DNA of 7,110 nucleotides from Acidobacteriota bacterium (GCA_003224835.1 QHZX01000048.1:1-7110), one strand, 5' to 3'; positions 1 to 6,587 are shown, counted from the stretch's first letter. A program made the numbers and translations. The notes: generated by a model not told the origin, from the letters alone.

Positions 1-1
1 T

Positions 2-1975
2 GGTCATGGCATTGCAGTGGCCGATATCGACCGCTCGGTAAAGCCTGGGGACAACTTTTATGAATACTGCACTGGCGAGTGGATGAAGCGCACTGAAATT
101 CCGCCTGATCGTGCAAGTGTCAGCGTATTTTCCACGCTCGCAGACATCAGCAACAAGCGAACAGCGGGGCTGATTGAAGAAATCGCGAAATCAAATGCCG
201 CGAACGGTACGGGTACCCGCAAGATCGCCGATCTCTACAACGCCTACATGGAAGAGTCCGGAATCGAGGCCAAAGGTTTATCGCCGCTGAAGTCACATCT
301 AGCAGCGATTGCCGCGATTCATGACAAGAAGGAGTTGGCGCGTGCGCTTGGCGAAAGCTTGCGTGCCGACGTCGATCCTCTCAACAACACCAATTTTCAT
401 ACAGCGAACCTGTTCGGCTTGTGGGTGGCTCCGGACTTCAACGAATCTGAGCATTACACACCTTATTTACTGCAAGGCGGGCTGCAGTTGCCGGACCGCG
501 AATACTACCTGAGTGACAGTGAGCGCATGCGCAATCTGCGCACGAAGTACCAGGCGCACGTTGCAGCCATGCTGAAGCTGGCGGGATTTACCGATGTCGA
601 CGCGCGAGCCAAACGCATCTTCGAACTGGAGCATGCAATCGCAGAAAAGCATTGGACGATCGAGGACGACCAGGACATCCAAAAGGTGAATAATCCGTGG
701 AAGCGATCGGATTTCGCTGCGAAAGCGCCGGGGTTGGATTGGGCTGAATACTTCGCGGGCGCAGGTTTGGCCGGACAATCCAGGTTCATCGTTTGGCAAC
801 CCAGCGCATTTGTTGGCGAAGCTGCATTGGTCGATTCCACTTCGCTCGAGGGATGGAAGGATTGGCTCTCGTATCACCTGCTGGAAGCCTATGGTGGAGT
901 TCTGCCGAAAGCGATAGCAGATGAGCGGTTCGCGTTCTTTGGAAAAGTACTGTCCGGCACGCCGGAGCAGCGCCCGCGGTGGCAGCGTGGAGTTGCGGTA
1001 GTGAACGGGCTTCTTGGTGACGAAGTTGGAAAAATCTATGCCCAACGTTATTTTCCGCCCGAAGCCAAAACGAGAGCGCAACAAATGGTTGCAAATATTG
1101 TTGCGGCCTTCCACAAACGCATCAACGCGATTGACTGGATGACACCTGCCACGAAAGCGGAGGCGCAAGCTAAGCTCGAATCGCTCTATGTTGGGATCGG
1201 GTATCCGGAAACCTGGCACGATTATTCAGGCCTCGAAATCAAACGGGATGACGCGTTCGGAAATCTTTGGCGCAGCAACCTGTTTGAGTATCACCGAGAA
1301 GTTGGGCGTATTGGCAAAACGGTAGACCGGCACGAGTGGTCGATGACGCCGCAAACAGTTAACGCGGTAAATCTGCCGCTGCAGAACGCGCTGAACTTTC
1401 CTGCCGCCATATTGCAACCTCCGTTCTTCGATCCGGACGCGCCGGATGCTGCGAATTATGGGGCGATTGGCGCGATCATTGGCCACGAAGTCAGCCACAC
1501 TTTCGACTCAGAAGGAAGCGCCTTTGATGCCAAAGGAGCCTTGCGTAACTGGTGGACTCCGGCGGACCTCGATCACTTCAATGCTGCGACAGCGAAATTA
1601 GCCGCCCAGTACTCGAACTATCGTCCATTTCCGGATCTTTCGCTCAATGGCAAACAAACGCTGCCTGAGAATATTGCCGACCTGGGCGGTATTGCTGCCG
1701 CCTACGACGGTTATGTTGCAGGCTTGGGCGGCAAGACTGCGCCAGTGCAGGATGGCTTTTCCGGTAGCCAGCAGTTCTTCATTGCTTATGGGCAGGCGCA
1801 CAAGACCAAGACGCGGGAAGAGGCTCTCCGGCAGCAGGTGCTGACAAACGAGCATTCTCCGGGCGAATATCGCGCTGATACCGTGCGCAATATCGATCCC
1901 TGGTACGAGCAATTCGAGGTCAAGCCCGGCGAAAAACTTTATCTCTCTCCGGAGGATCGGGTGCGTATCTGGTAA
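2..1975 (+). CDS. M13 family (neprilysin/PepO-type) zinc metallopeptidase, 5' partial
   Basis: This is a zinc endopeptidase of family M13, which cleaves small peptides and in bacteria is usually exported to the periplasm or anchored to the envelope. Residues are counted from the GTG at 17. The N-terminal M13 domain starts with DRSVKPGDNFYEYCTGEW. The catalytic domain carries HEVSH (H490, E491, H494: two zinc ligands and the catalytic Glu) and ENIAD (E551 the third ligand, D555). The substrate-binding region is NAVN (449-452) followed by FPAAILQPPFF, and H613 and R619 match the conserved HSPxxxR pair. The C-terminus ends in LSPEDRVRIW, as in full-length relatives. The frame is open back to base 2 (GHGIAVADIDRS), and the GTG has no ribosome binding site. 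The true start and signal peptide therefore probably lie upstream of the window. The family assignment is secure; the substrate is unknown. Confidence 0.95.
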   Translation, partial: GHGIAVADIDRSVKPGDNFYEYCTGEWMKRTEIPPDRASVSVFSTLADISNKRTAGLIEEIAKSNAANGTGTRKIADLYNAYMEESGIEAKGLSPLKSHLAAIAAIHDKKELARALGESLRADVDPLNNTNFHTANLFGLWVAPDFNESEHYTPYLLQGGLQLPDREYYLSDSERMRNLRTKYQAHVAAMLKLAGFTDVDARAKRIFELEHAIAEKHWTIEDDQDIQKVNNPWKRSDFAAKAPGLDWAEYFAGAGLAGQSRFIVWQPSAFVGEAALVDSTSLEGWKDWLSYHLLEAYGGVLPKAIADERFAFFGKVLSGTPEQRPRWQRGVAVVNGLLGDEVGKIYAQRYFPPEAKTRAQQMVANIVAAFHKRINAIDWMTPATKAEAQAKLESLYVGIGYPETWHDYSGLEIKRDDAFGNLWRSNLFEYHREVGRIGKTVDRHEWSMTPQTVNAVNLPLQNALNFPAAILQPPFFDPDAPDAANYGAIGAIIGHEVSHTFDSEGSAFDAKGALRNWWTPADLDHFNAATAKLAAQYSNYRPFPDLSLNGKQTLPENIADLGGIAAAYDGYVAGLGGKTAPVQDGFSGSQQFFIAYGQAHKTKTREEALRQQVLTNEHSPGEYRADTVRNIDPWYEQFEVKPGEKLYLSPEDRVRIW

Positions 1976-2106
1976 GCACGTCTGAATAACCATTACGCAA
2001 CTTTTACAGATTTGCGGGTTAGTAGCTTTGTACGGTGACTTCACCGCACCTGTGTAACAAACCCAATACTTGAAAATCACGTATTGCGAAAATATCCTGA
2101 ACATTC

Positions 2107-2110
2107 GGAG
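2107..2110 (+). promoter_or_regulatory. Ribosome binding site fixing the start at 2120
   Basis: GGAG lies 9 nt upstream of the ATG at 2120. It supports this ATG over the in-frame TTG at 2084, which would add 12 polar residues in front of a good signal peptide. Confidence 0.6.
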
Positions 2111-2119
2111 CATGCAGAA

Positions 2120-2701
2120 ATGATTCGCAAGGCCATCAGAAGCATCGGAATCTCCGTGCTGTTGCTGTCGAGCATTAACTTGTTTGCTCAGAACCGCGGC
2201 GACGACCAGAAAAATCCTCAGGGAAACTACGAAGGAAACGAAAACATGGTCAACGCCGGCGGCAATTGGACCGCATATTCCGGCGAAGACCGGATGACCG
2301 CGGAAAAAAGATCCCGGTTTGAGCTGCCGGCAGATAATGCGTCCCGAAACGACCAAGGGGCTAAGGTCATTTTCTATTGCACTGATGGCAAGTTAAACCT
2401 GGCCGACTTTCATCCGGATATGCGTTTGGCTCGACCGAACTGGATTAGCGGCTGGACGGGAAGGCCGCAAATGCGCGTGACCGTTCGTGTGGATAAGGCT
2501 CACAGTTACCACAATTGGAATTGGGTCAACGGACATTTCCTGGCCATGGATAAGGGCACGGCTCGCGAGTTGATTGGGGCACATTTGTTCCGTGTAGAGT
2601 TTCAAACTCCGCGCGGTCCGCAGATTGCTGAGTTCTCACCCGAAGGGTTGGATTTGAAATTAGTTTCGAAGTCGTGCGGGATGTCGCCGAAAAAACCGTA
2701 A
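2120..2701 (+). CDS. Secreted hypothetical protein, possibly VasI/TagO-like
   Basis: This encodes a 193-residue exported protein of unknown function. The N-terminus is a classic signal peptide: basic n-region (R3, K4, R7), hydrophobic core about 9-22, and likely cleavage after A23 (LFA|QN). A low-complexity N/G/Q/D-rich linker follows (about 24-49). The globular part (about 50-187) opens with a Trp-containing stretch and then VIFYCTDGKL, a VRVD strand, a FLAMDKG loop, a VEFQTPRG strand and a GLDLKLVSKSC end. The two cysteines, C87 and C186, could form a disulfide. The order C-x-DGKL, R-x-D, vEF, G-L-x-x-L, C recalls the VasI/TagO family of type VI secretion accessory proteins. That likeness is from memory of the pattern only, and no T6SS gene is nearby. 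A 144-nt gap separates it from the upstream peptidase. The start rests on the GGAG at 2107 and the signal peptide. Confidence 0.8.
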   Translation: MIRKAIRSIGISVLLLSSINLFAQNRGDDQKNPQGNYEGNENMVNAGGNWTAYSGEDRMTAEKRSRFELPADNASRNDQGAKVIFYCTDGKLNLADFHPDMRLARPNWISGWTGRPQMRVTVRVDKAHSYHNWNWVNGHFLAMDKGTARELIGAHLFRVEFQTPRGPQIAEFSPEGLDLKLVSKSCGMSPKKP

Positions 2702-2716
2702 GGCACTCCTTTCTAT

Positions 2717-2738
2717 GATACGGGCGGGCGCCCGTATC
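2717..2738 (+). terminator. GC-rich hairpin after the secreted-protein gene, possible terminator
   Basis: A perfect 9-bp stem, GATACGGGC (2717-2725) with GCCCGTATC (2730-2738), closes a 4-nt loop 15 nt after the stop codon at 2699-2701. The position and stability suit transcript termination or 3'-end protection. No clear T-run follows (TCCATCTATC), so it is not a textbook intrinsic terminator. Confidence 0.4.
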
Positions 2739-2805
2739 TCCATCTATCGGCTTCTCCATACGATTTGTGCCCCGCTCGTTTCACCCATTTTCAACTCCAA
2801 TGCGA

Positions 2806-2811
2806 GATAAT
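2806..2811 (+). promoter_or_regulatory. Weak candidate -10 box upstream of xfp
   Basis: GATAAT lies 39 nt before the xfp ATG at 2851 and matches five of six positions of the TATAAT consensus. No acceptable -35 box sits at normal spacing, so this is only a candidate. Confidence 0.22.
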
Positions 2812-2839
2812 CAATAGTTCCCGCGGAGATTATCAGTCT

Positions 2840-2844
2840 GAGGT
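2840..2844 (+). promoter_or_regulatory. Ribosome binding site of the original xfp start
   Basis: GAGGT is placed 6 nt before the ATG at 2851, a near-ideal arrangement. It shows that translation of phosphoketolase was meant to begin at 2851 and not at the TTG at 2943, which has no comparable site. The site overlaps the loop of a small potential hairpin, TCTGA (2837-2841) with TCAGA (2847-2851). Confidence 0.7.
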
Positions 2845-2850
2845 GGTCAG

Positions 2851-2976
2851 ATGGCGACCGTGACTTCCCTTCCCGGCATTTCGCATTCACCATTAACCCG
2901 AGAAGAGCTCTCTAAAATTCACGCTTACTGGCGGGCGTCTATTTGTACGCAAATCCACTTCTGCGAGAGCCCCTAA
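2851..2976 (+). pseudogene. xfp: Detached N-terminal piece of phosphoketolase (frameshifted)
   Basis: Translation from the ATG at 2851 gives MATVTSLPG...LTREELSKIHAYWRAS. The YWRA segment is the conserved start of the phosphoketolase N-terminal domain. After the TCT at 2938-2940 the frame leaves the family sequence (ICTQIHFCESP) and stops at TAA 2974-2976, so the ribosome would release a 41-residue peptide. The family continues YWRA-x-NYLSVGQ-IYL, and here the tail of that segment (YLYANPLL) reappears from 2940 in another frame. The intervening NYLSVGQ-type residues are missing altogether. This points to a deletion of about 25 nt and not a simple one-base error. Confidence 0.8.
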
Positions 2977-5129
2977 AGTTAGAGCACGTTAAGCCTCGTC
3001 TGCTCGGGCACTTCGGCACCACGCCGGGACTGAATTTCATTTATGTACATTTCAATCGCATCATCAAAAAGTATGACCTGAACACGATTTACATTTGCGG
3101 ACCGGGTCATGGCGGCCCGGGCATGGTCGCGAATTCATACCTTGAGGGCACTTATACCGAACTTTATCCCAAAATTCGCGAGAATGAAGAAGGCATGCAG
3201 CGGCTGTTCAAGCAATTCTCATTTCCCGGTGGAATTCCCAGCCACGACGCGCCTGAGACACCCGGCTCGATCCACGAAGGCGGCGAGCTGGGGTATTCAC
3301 TAAGCCATGCTGCTGGCGCCGCATTCGATAATCCGGATCTGTTGGTTTGTTGCGTCGTGGGCGATGGTGAGGCCGAGACCGGGCCGCTCGCAACCGGATG
3401 GCACATCAACAAATTTATAAATCCTCGGCGCGATGGCGCAGTGCTGCCGATCCTGCATTTGAATGAATACAAGATTGCGAATCCAACCGTGTTGGGGCGC
3501 ATGGGCAACGAGCAGTTGACCAAGCTGTTCACCGGCTATGGTTGGAAACCGTACTTCGTTGAAGGCCAAGAACCGGAGCACATGCACCAACTCATGGCGG
3601 CAACCGTGATGCGATCGCCAAAAGGCTGGACGGGGCCAAAGATGGTCGATGGCAAACAGATTGAAGGAACGTGGCGCGCGCACCAGGTTCCTGTTGCCGA
3701 TCTGCAACAAAAGCCTGCGCATTTGAAAATCCTGGAAGACTGGATGCGCAGCTACCGGCCAGAAGAATTGTTTGACGAGAGCGGCAAATTAATTGCAGAG
3801 CTCGGTGACCTGGCGCCGAAAGGTAATCGGCGCATGAGCGCGAACCCACATGCCAATGGCGGATTGTTGCTGCGCGATCTTGTAATGCCGGACTTTCGCA
3901 AGTACGCCGTGCGAGTTCCGAAACCCGGAACCGTGGAAGTGGAATCCACACGCGTGCTCGGCGCGTTTCTGCGTGACGTGATGAAGCTGAATCTGGAGTC
4001 GAAGAATTTTCGAGTATTCGGACCAGATGAAACTGCGTCAAACCGGCTGGAATTGTTGTACGAAGCCTCGGACAAACTATGGCTGGAGCCCATTCTTTCG
4101 GTAGATGAAAACCTGTCGTCGGATGGGCGTGTTCTGGAAATTTTGAGCGAGCACATGTGCCAGGGATGGCTGGAGGGATACCTTCTGACCGGACGGCACG
4201 GATTTTTCTCCTGCTATGAGGCCTTCATTCATATCATCGACTCAATGTTCAATCAGCACGCGAAATGGCTAAAGGTCACGCGCGATATCGAATGGCGCCG
4301 TCCGATTGCGTCGCTGAACTATCTGCTCACTTCTCACGTCTGGCGACAGGACCACAATGGTTTCACCCATCAGGACCCGGGGTTCATCGATCACGTGGTC
4401 AACAAGAAAGCTGACGTGGTGCGCGTGTATCTGCCTCCCGACGCGAATTGTCTGCTTTCCGTAGCTGACCATTGCTTGCGCAGCCGCCATTACGTGAACG
4501 TGATCGTGGCCGGCAAACAACCAGAGTTGCAGTGGCTCGATATGGAAGCGGCAATCGAGCATTGCACCAACGGCATTGGCATTTGGGATTGGGCCAGCAG
4601 CGACGATGACTCTGAACCCGATGTGGTCATGGCGTGCGCCGGAGACGTACCCACGCTTGAAACTTTGGCTGCGGTGGACTTGCTGCGACATCACTTTCCC
4701 GATCTCAAGATTCGCGTTATTAACATTGTTGATCTGATGACCATTCAACCTTCCAGCGAGCATCCTCATGGACTTTCAGACAGCGACTTCGACTCGCTGT
4801 TCACGGTCGATAAGCCGGTCATCTTTGCTTATCACGGATATCCGTGGCTGATTCACCGGCTGACTTATCGGCGTCATAATCATGACAATTTTCACGTGCG
4901 CGGCTACAAAGAAGAAGGCACGACTACGACTCCGTTTGACATGACGGTGATGAATGATTTGGATCGCTTCCATTTGGCGGGCGACGTCGTGGACCGCGTT
5001 CCAAAACTGGCGCGAGTGGGCGGACACTTCAAACAATTTCTCCGCAACAAGCTGATTGAGCATAAACAATTTATTCATGAACACGGGATCGACATGCCGG
5101 AGATCCTGAATTGGAAATGGCAACAATGA
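2943..5129 (+). CDS. xfp: Phosphoketolase (Xu5P/F6P), main body; frame disrupted from its N-terminus
   Basis: This is a thiamine-diphosphate enzyme of the cytoplasm. It converts xylulose-5-phosphate (or fructose-6-phosphate) plus phosphate to acetyl-phosphate plus glyceraldehyde-3-phosphate (or erythrose-4-phosphate). The 728 codons from TTG 2943 hold the XFP N-terminal, central and C-terminal domains without interruption. Visible motifs are GHFGTTPG (His codon 3009), GPGHGGP (His 3108), SIHEGGELGY, the cofactor motif GDGEAETGP (Asp 3363), HLNEYKIANP (Asn 3462), LLTGRHG and QDHNGFTHQDPG (His 4353 and 4368), ending in HNHDNFHVRGYKEEGTTTTPFD. One oddity is HLNEYK in place of the usual HLNGYK. 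The natural start is the ATG at 2851, in a different frame. As it stands the product would need a TTG start with no ribosome binding site and would lack about 39 N-terminal residues, so it is probably inactive or unmade unless the sequence is wrong. ackA follows 159 nt downstream. Confidence 0.92.
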   Translation: MYANPLLREPLKLEHVKPRLLGHFGTTPGLNFIYVHFNRIIKKYDLNTIYICGPGHGGPGMVANSYLEGTYTELYPKIRENEEGMQRLFKQFSFPGGIPSHDAPETPGSIHEGGELGYSLSHAAGAAFDNPDLLVCCVVGDGEAETGPLATGWHINKFINPRRDGAVLPILHLNEYKIANPTVLGRMGNEQLTKLFTGYGWKPYFVEGQEPEHMHQLMAATVMRSPKGWTGPKMVDGKQIEGTWRAHQVPVADLQQKPAHLKILEDWMRSYRPEELFDESGKLIAELGDLAPKGNRRMSANPHANGGLLLRDLVMPDFRKYAVRVPKPGTVEVESTRVLGAFLRDVMKLNLESKNFRVFGPDETASNRLELLYEASDKLWLEPILSVDENLSSDGRVLEILSEHMCQGWLEGYLLTGRHGFFSCYEAFIHIIDSMFNQHAKWLKVTRDIEWRRPIASLNYLLTSHVWRQDHNGFTHQDPGFIDHVVNKKADVVRVYLPPDANCLLSVADHCLRSRHYVNVIVAGKQPELQWLDMEAAIEHCTNGIGIWDWASSDDDSEPDVVMACAGDVPTLETLAAVDLLRHHFPDLKIRVINIVDLMTIQPSSEHPHGLSDSDFDSLFTVDKPVIFAYHGYPWLIHRLTYRRHNHDNFHVRGYKEEGTTTTPFDMTVMNDLDRFHLAGDVVDRVPKLARVGGHFKQFLRNKLIEHKQFIHEHGIDMPEILNWKWQQ

Positions 5130-5203
5130 GACGGGTTCGGCTTTTTTTAACACAAGCATCCGCCACGAAGATCACAACATACACAAAGGAAAATCACACC
5201 TAA

Positions 5204-5224
5204 CCGGAAGAATTCGCCTTCCGG
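5204..5224. repeat. Inverted repeat (7-bp stem) in the xfp-ackA gap
   Basis: CCGGAAG (5204-5210) pairs perfectly with CTTCCGG (5218-5224) around a 7-nt loop. It has no T-run on either side, so it fits a REP-like or scar element better than a terminator. It lies 12 nt before a second repeat motif. Confidence 0.45.
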
Positions 5225-5235
5225 CGTATAAGGAA

Positions 5236-5260
5236 GCCTGCCCTGAGCGAAGTCGCAGGT
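5236..5260. repeat. Dispersed-repeat-like motif with CCTGC/GCAGG ends
   Basis: CCTGC (5237-5241) and GCAGG (5255-5259) form inverted ends around a core containing the near-palindrome GCGAAGTCGC (5247-5256). The motif CCTGAGCGAAGTCG is, from general knowledge, often seen scattered between genes in environmental bacterial genomes. Read on the minus strand it gives the familiar spurious peptide LRLRSGQA. Only one copy is in this window, so repeat status is inferred. Confidence 0.45.
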
Positions 5261-5288
5261 TGTGCTTCGAGGTCAATGACTTTGCACT

Positions 5289-6497
5289 CTGAAGATTCTG
5301 GTTCTTAACTCCGGATCGAGCACTCAGAAAAGCGCTTTGTTTGAACTTGCGTCCGATTCTTCTGGGGAACCTGTACAGCCACTGTGGGAAGGCAAGCTGG
5401 AGTGGGAGGGTGATAAGGAAAAAGTCACAGTCCGGAATGCCGGTGGAAAGGAGTTTAAGGAAGAAGCAGTAGTTAAAGAGGTTGATCGCAAAACGTCGGT
5501 AGAGAAGATGCTGCAGAAACTCTGGCAGACGCCAACTCAAATCATTGGCGACCGTTCAGAAATCGCGCTTATAGGACACCGCATTGTCCACGGCGGGCCC
5601 AAACTCAGCCAACCTACGATTGTGACTTCCCAGGTTAAGCAAGCCATTTCGGATGTCTCCCTGATTGCGCCGTTGCACAATGTCGCTGGGATTCAAGGCA
5701 TTGAACTTGCCGAGAAACTTTTCCCCAAACACCCGCAGATTGCCGTCTTCGATACTGGATTTCACCGCACGCTTCCGAAGTACGCAGCGGTTTATCCGGG
5801 ACCATATCACTGGTTCGAACGTGGCATTCGGCGATATGGATTTCACGGCATCAATCATGAATATTGCTTACACCGGGCGGCACACATTCTGAAGCGCGAG
5901 ATTACTTCCTTGAAGATCATCAGCTGCCACCTGGGAAACGGTTGCTCGCTGGCAGCTATCTCCGGGGGTAAGAGCGTCGACACCACAATGGGGTTTACGC
6001 CGCTCGATGGTTTAATGATGGGAACCCGTGGAGGCTCAATTGATCCTGGCATTTTGATCCATCTGATGCGGGTGGATGGCATTGGTCCAAAGGATCTGGA
6101 TGACATTCTGAATCACGATTCGGGATTACTCGGAATTTCCGGCATTTCGAGCGACATGCGTACCGTGCTAACGGCTGCCGGTAAAGGCAATGAGCGCGCT
6201 AAACTTGCATTCAATATTTTTGTTCACCGGCTGCAAAGCGGAATTGCCGCTATGGCTGCATCACTTGGCGGGGTGGATGTGATCGTGTTCACTGCTGGGA
6301 TCGGAGAAAACTCAGCGGAAGTTCGCGGGGCCGCGTGTGCCAAATTGATGTTTTTGGGAGTTGAACTCGATCAGGCAAATAATTCCTCCGCCAGGCCAGA
6401 CGTTGACATCGCCACGCAGAATTCTGCCGTGCGCGTCCTCGTCATCCGAGCACAAGAAGATTGGTCCATTGCCCGTGAATGCGTGCGCTTAAGTTAG
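5289..6497 (+). CDS. ackA: Acetate kinase with non-standard CTG start
   Basis: Acetate kinase converts acetyl-phosphate plus ADP to acetate plus ATP in the cytoplasm, the step after phosphoketolase. From CTG 5289 the protein has 402 residues, the usual length. It begins (L/M)KILVLNSGSSTQKS, the canonical ASKHA-fold N-terminus with N7. Other family residues are R98 (GHRIVHGG), H130 (PLHN), D155 (VFDTGFH), H186 (YGFHG), N217 (HLGNG), R247 (GTRGG), the SGLLGISG loop, FTAGIGENS and E390 (AQEDWSIAR). A stop (TGA 5277-5279) lies just upstream in frame and no ATG, GTG or TTG intervenes. The only conventional in-frame option is TTG 5337, which removes the phosphate-binding VLNSGSS segment. ATG 5276 is out of frame and ends at a TAA after ten codons. 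No ribosome binding site stands at normal spacing before CTG 5289. Either CTG is used, or the real start was lost by mutation or sequence error. Confidence 0.9.
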   Translation: MKILVLNSGSSTQKSALFELASDSSGEPVQPLWEGKLEWEGDKEKVTVRNAGGKEFKEEAVVKEVDRKTSVEKMLQKLWQTPTQIIGDRSEIALIGHRIVHGGPKLSQPTIVTSQVKQAISDVSLIAPLHNVAGIQGIELAEKLFPKHPQIAVFDTGFHRTLPKYAAVYPGPYHWFERGIRRYGFHGINHEYCLHRAAHILKREITSLKIISCHLGNGCSLAAISGGKSVDTTMGFTPLDGLMMGTRGGSIDPGILIHLMRVDGIGPKDLDDILNHDSGLLGISGISSDMRTVLTAAGKGNERAKLAFNIFVHRLQSGIAAMAASLGGVDVIVFTAGIGENSAEVRGAACAKLMFLGVELDQANNSSARPDVDIATQNSAVRVLVIRAQEDWSIARECVRLS

Positions 6498-6527
6498 TAT
6501 CCCCACCCTAGATCACTGCCTTCCAAT

Positions 6528-6540
6528 CGTTCGAGGAACG
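6528..6540. repeat. Short palindrome between ackA and the radical SAM gene
   Basis: CGTTC (6528-6532) and GAACG (6536-6540) flank GAG, 31 nt past the ackA stop. The stem is short and has no T-run. It could be a weak hairpin or part of the operator region of the next promoter. Confidence 0.3.
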
Positions 6541-6542
6541 CC

Positions 6543-6569
6543 TTCGCCAAATCGTGTTATAATGGCGAA
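6543..6569 (+). promoter_or_regulatory. Inverted repeat flanking the -10 box, candidate operator
   Basis: TTCGCCA (6543-6549) and TGGCGAA (6563-6569) are perfect 7-bp inverted arms with centres 20 bp apart, about two helical turns. They enclose the TATAAT box and are placed to let a dimeric regulator block RNA polymerase. A third half-site-like GGCGAAT lies at 6575-6581, 11 bp after the GGCGAAT at 6564-6570. No regulator is identified. Confidence 0.4.
6555..6563 (+). promoter_or_regulatory. Extended -10 promoter of the radical SAM gene
   Basis: TGTTATAAT contains a perfect TATAAT (6558-6563) preceded by TGn, the extended -10 signature that can work without a good -35 box. No good -35 is seen at 17-bp spacing. 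Transcription should start near 6570, giving a leader of only about 18 nt before the ATG at 6588. Confidence 0.6.
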
Positions 6570-6587
6570 TAGAAGGCGAATCCACCC

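Noticed and set aside
467..1219. Long minus-strand reading frame (250 codons) inside the M13 gene
   Set aside because: It is antisense to an unambiguous catalytic protein and has no recognisable domain or ribosome binding site; a shadow.
2033..2046. Palindrome CGGTGA-CT-TCACCG after the peptidase gene
   Set aside because: The stem is only 5-6 bp with a tiny loop and no T-run. It is compatible with chance, so not called a terminator or operator.
1598..2356. Long minus-strand reading frame (252 codons) across the end of the peptidase and start of the secreted protein
   Set aside because: It overlaps two well-supported + strand genes, shows no family motif, and its protein has the composition of an antisense shadow.
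2940..2946. Programmed ribosomal frameshift in xfp
   Set aside because: The junction TCTATTTGTA has no slippery run, and a conserved segment is missing, which recoding cannot explain. A deletion fits better.
5130..5150. Intrinsic terminator after xfp (run of seven T at 5142-5148)
   Set aside because: No stem of useful length could be found immediately before the T-run, only a 2-bp pairing.
5227..5232. TATAAG as a promoter for ackA
   Set aside because: It sits between the repeat-like motifs with no -35 box at proper spacing, so it is too weak to call.
5172..5540. Minus-strand reading frame of 122 codons over the xfp-ackA gap
   Set aside because: It includes the LRLRSGQA peptide typical of a translated dispersed repeat and overlaps the ackA N-terminus; not a gene.
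6529..6539. GTTC-N3-GAAC as a LexA/SOS box
   Set aside because: The half-sites are in the opposite order and spacing from the known GAAC-N4-GTTC type box, so it was kept only as a short palindrome.
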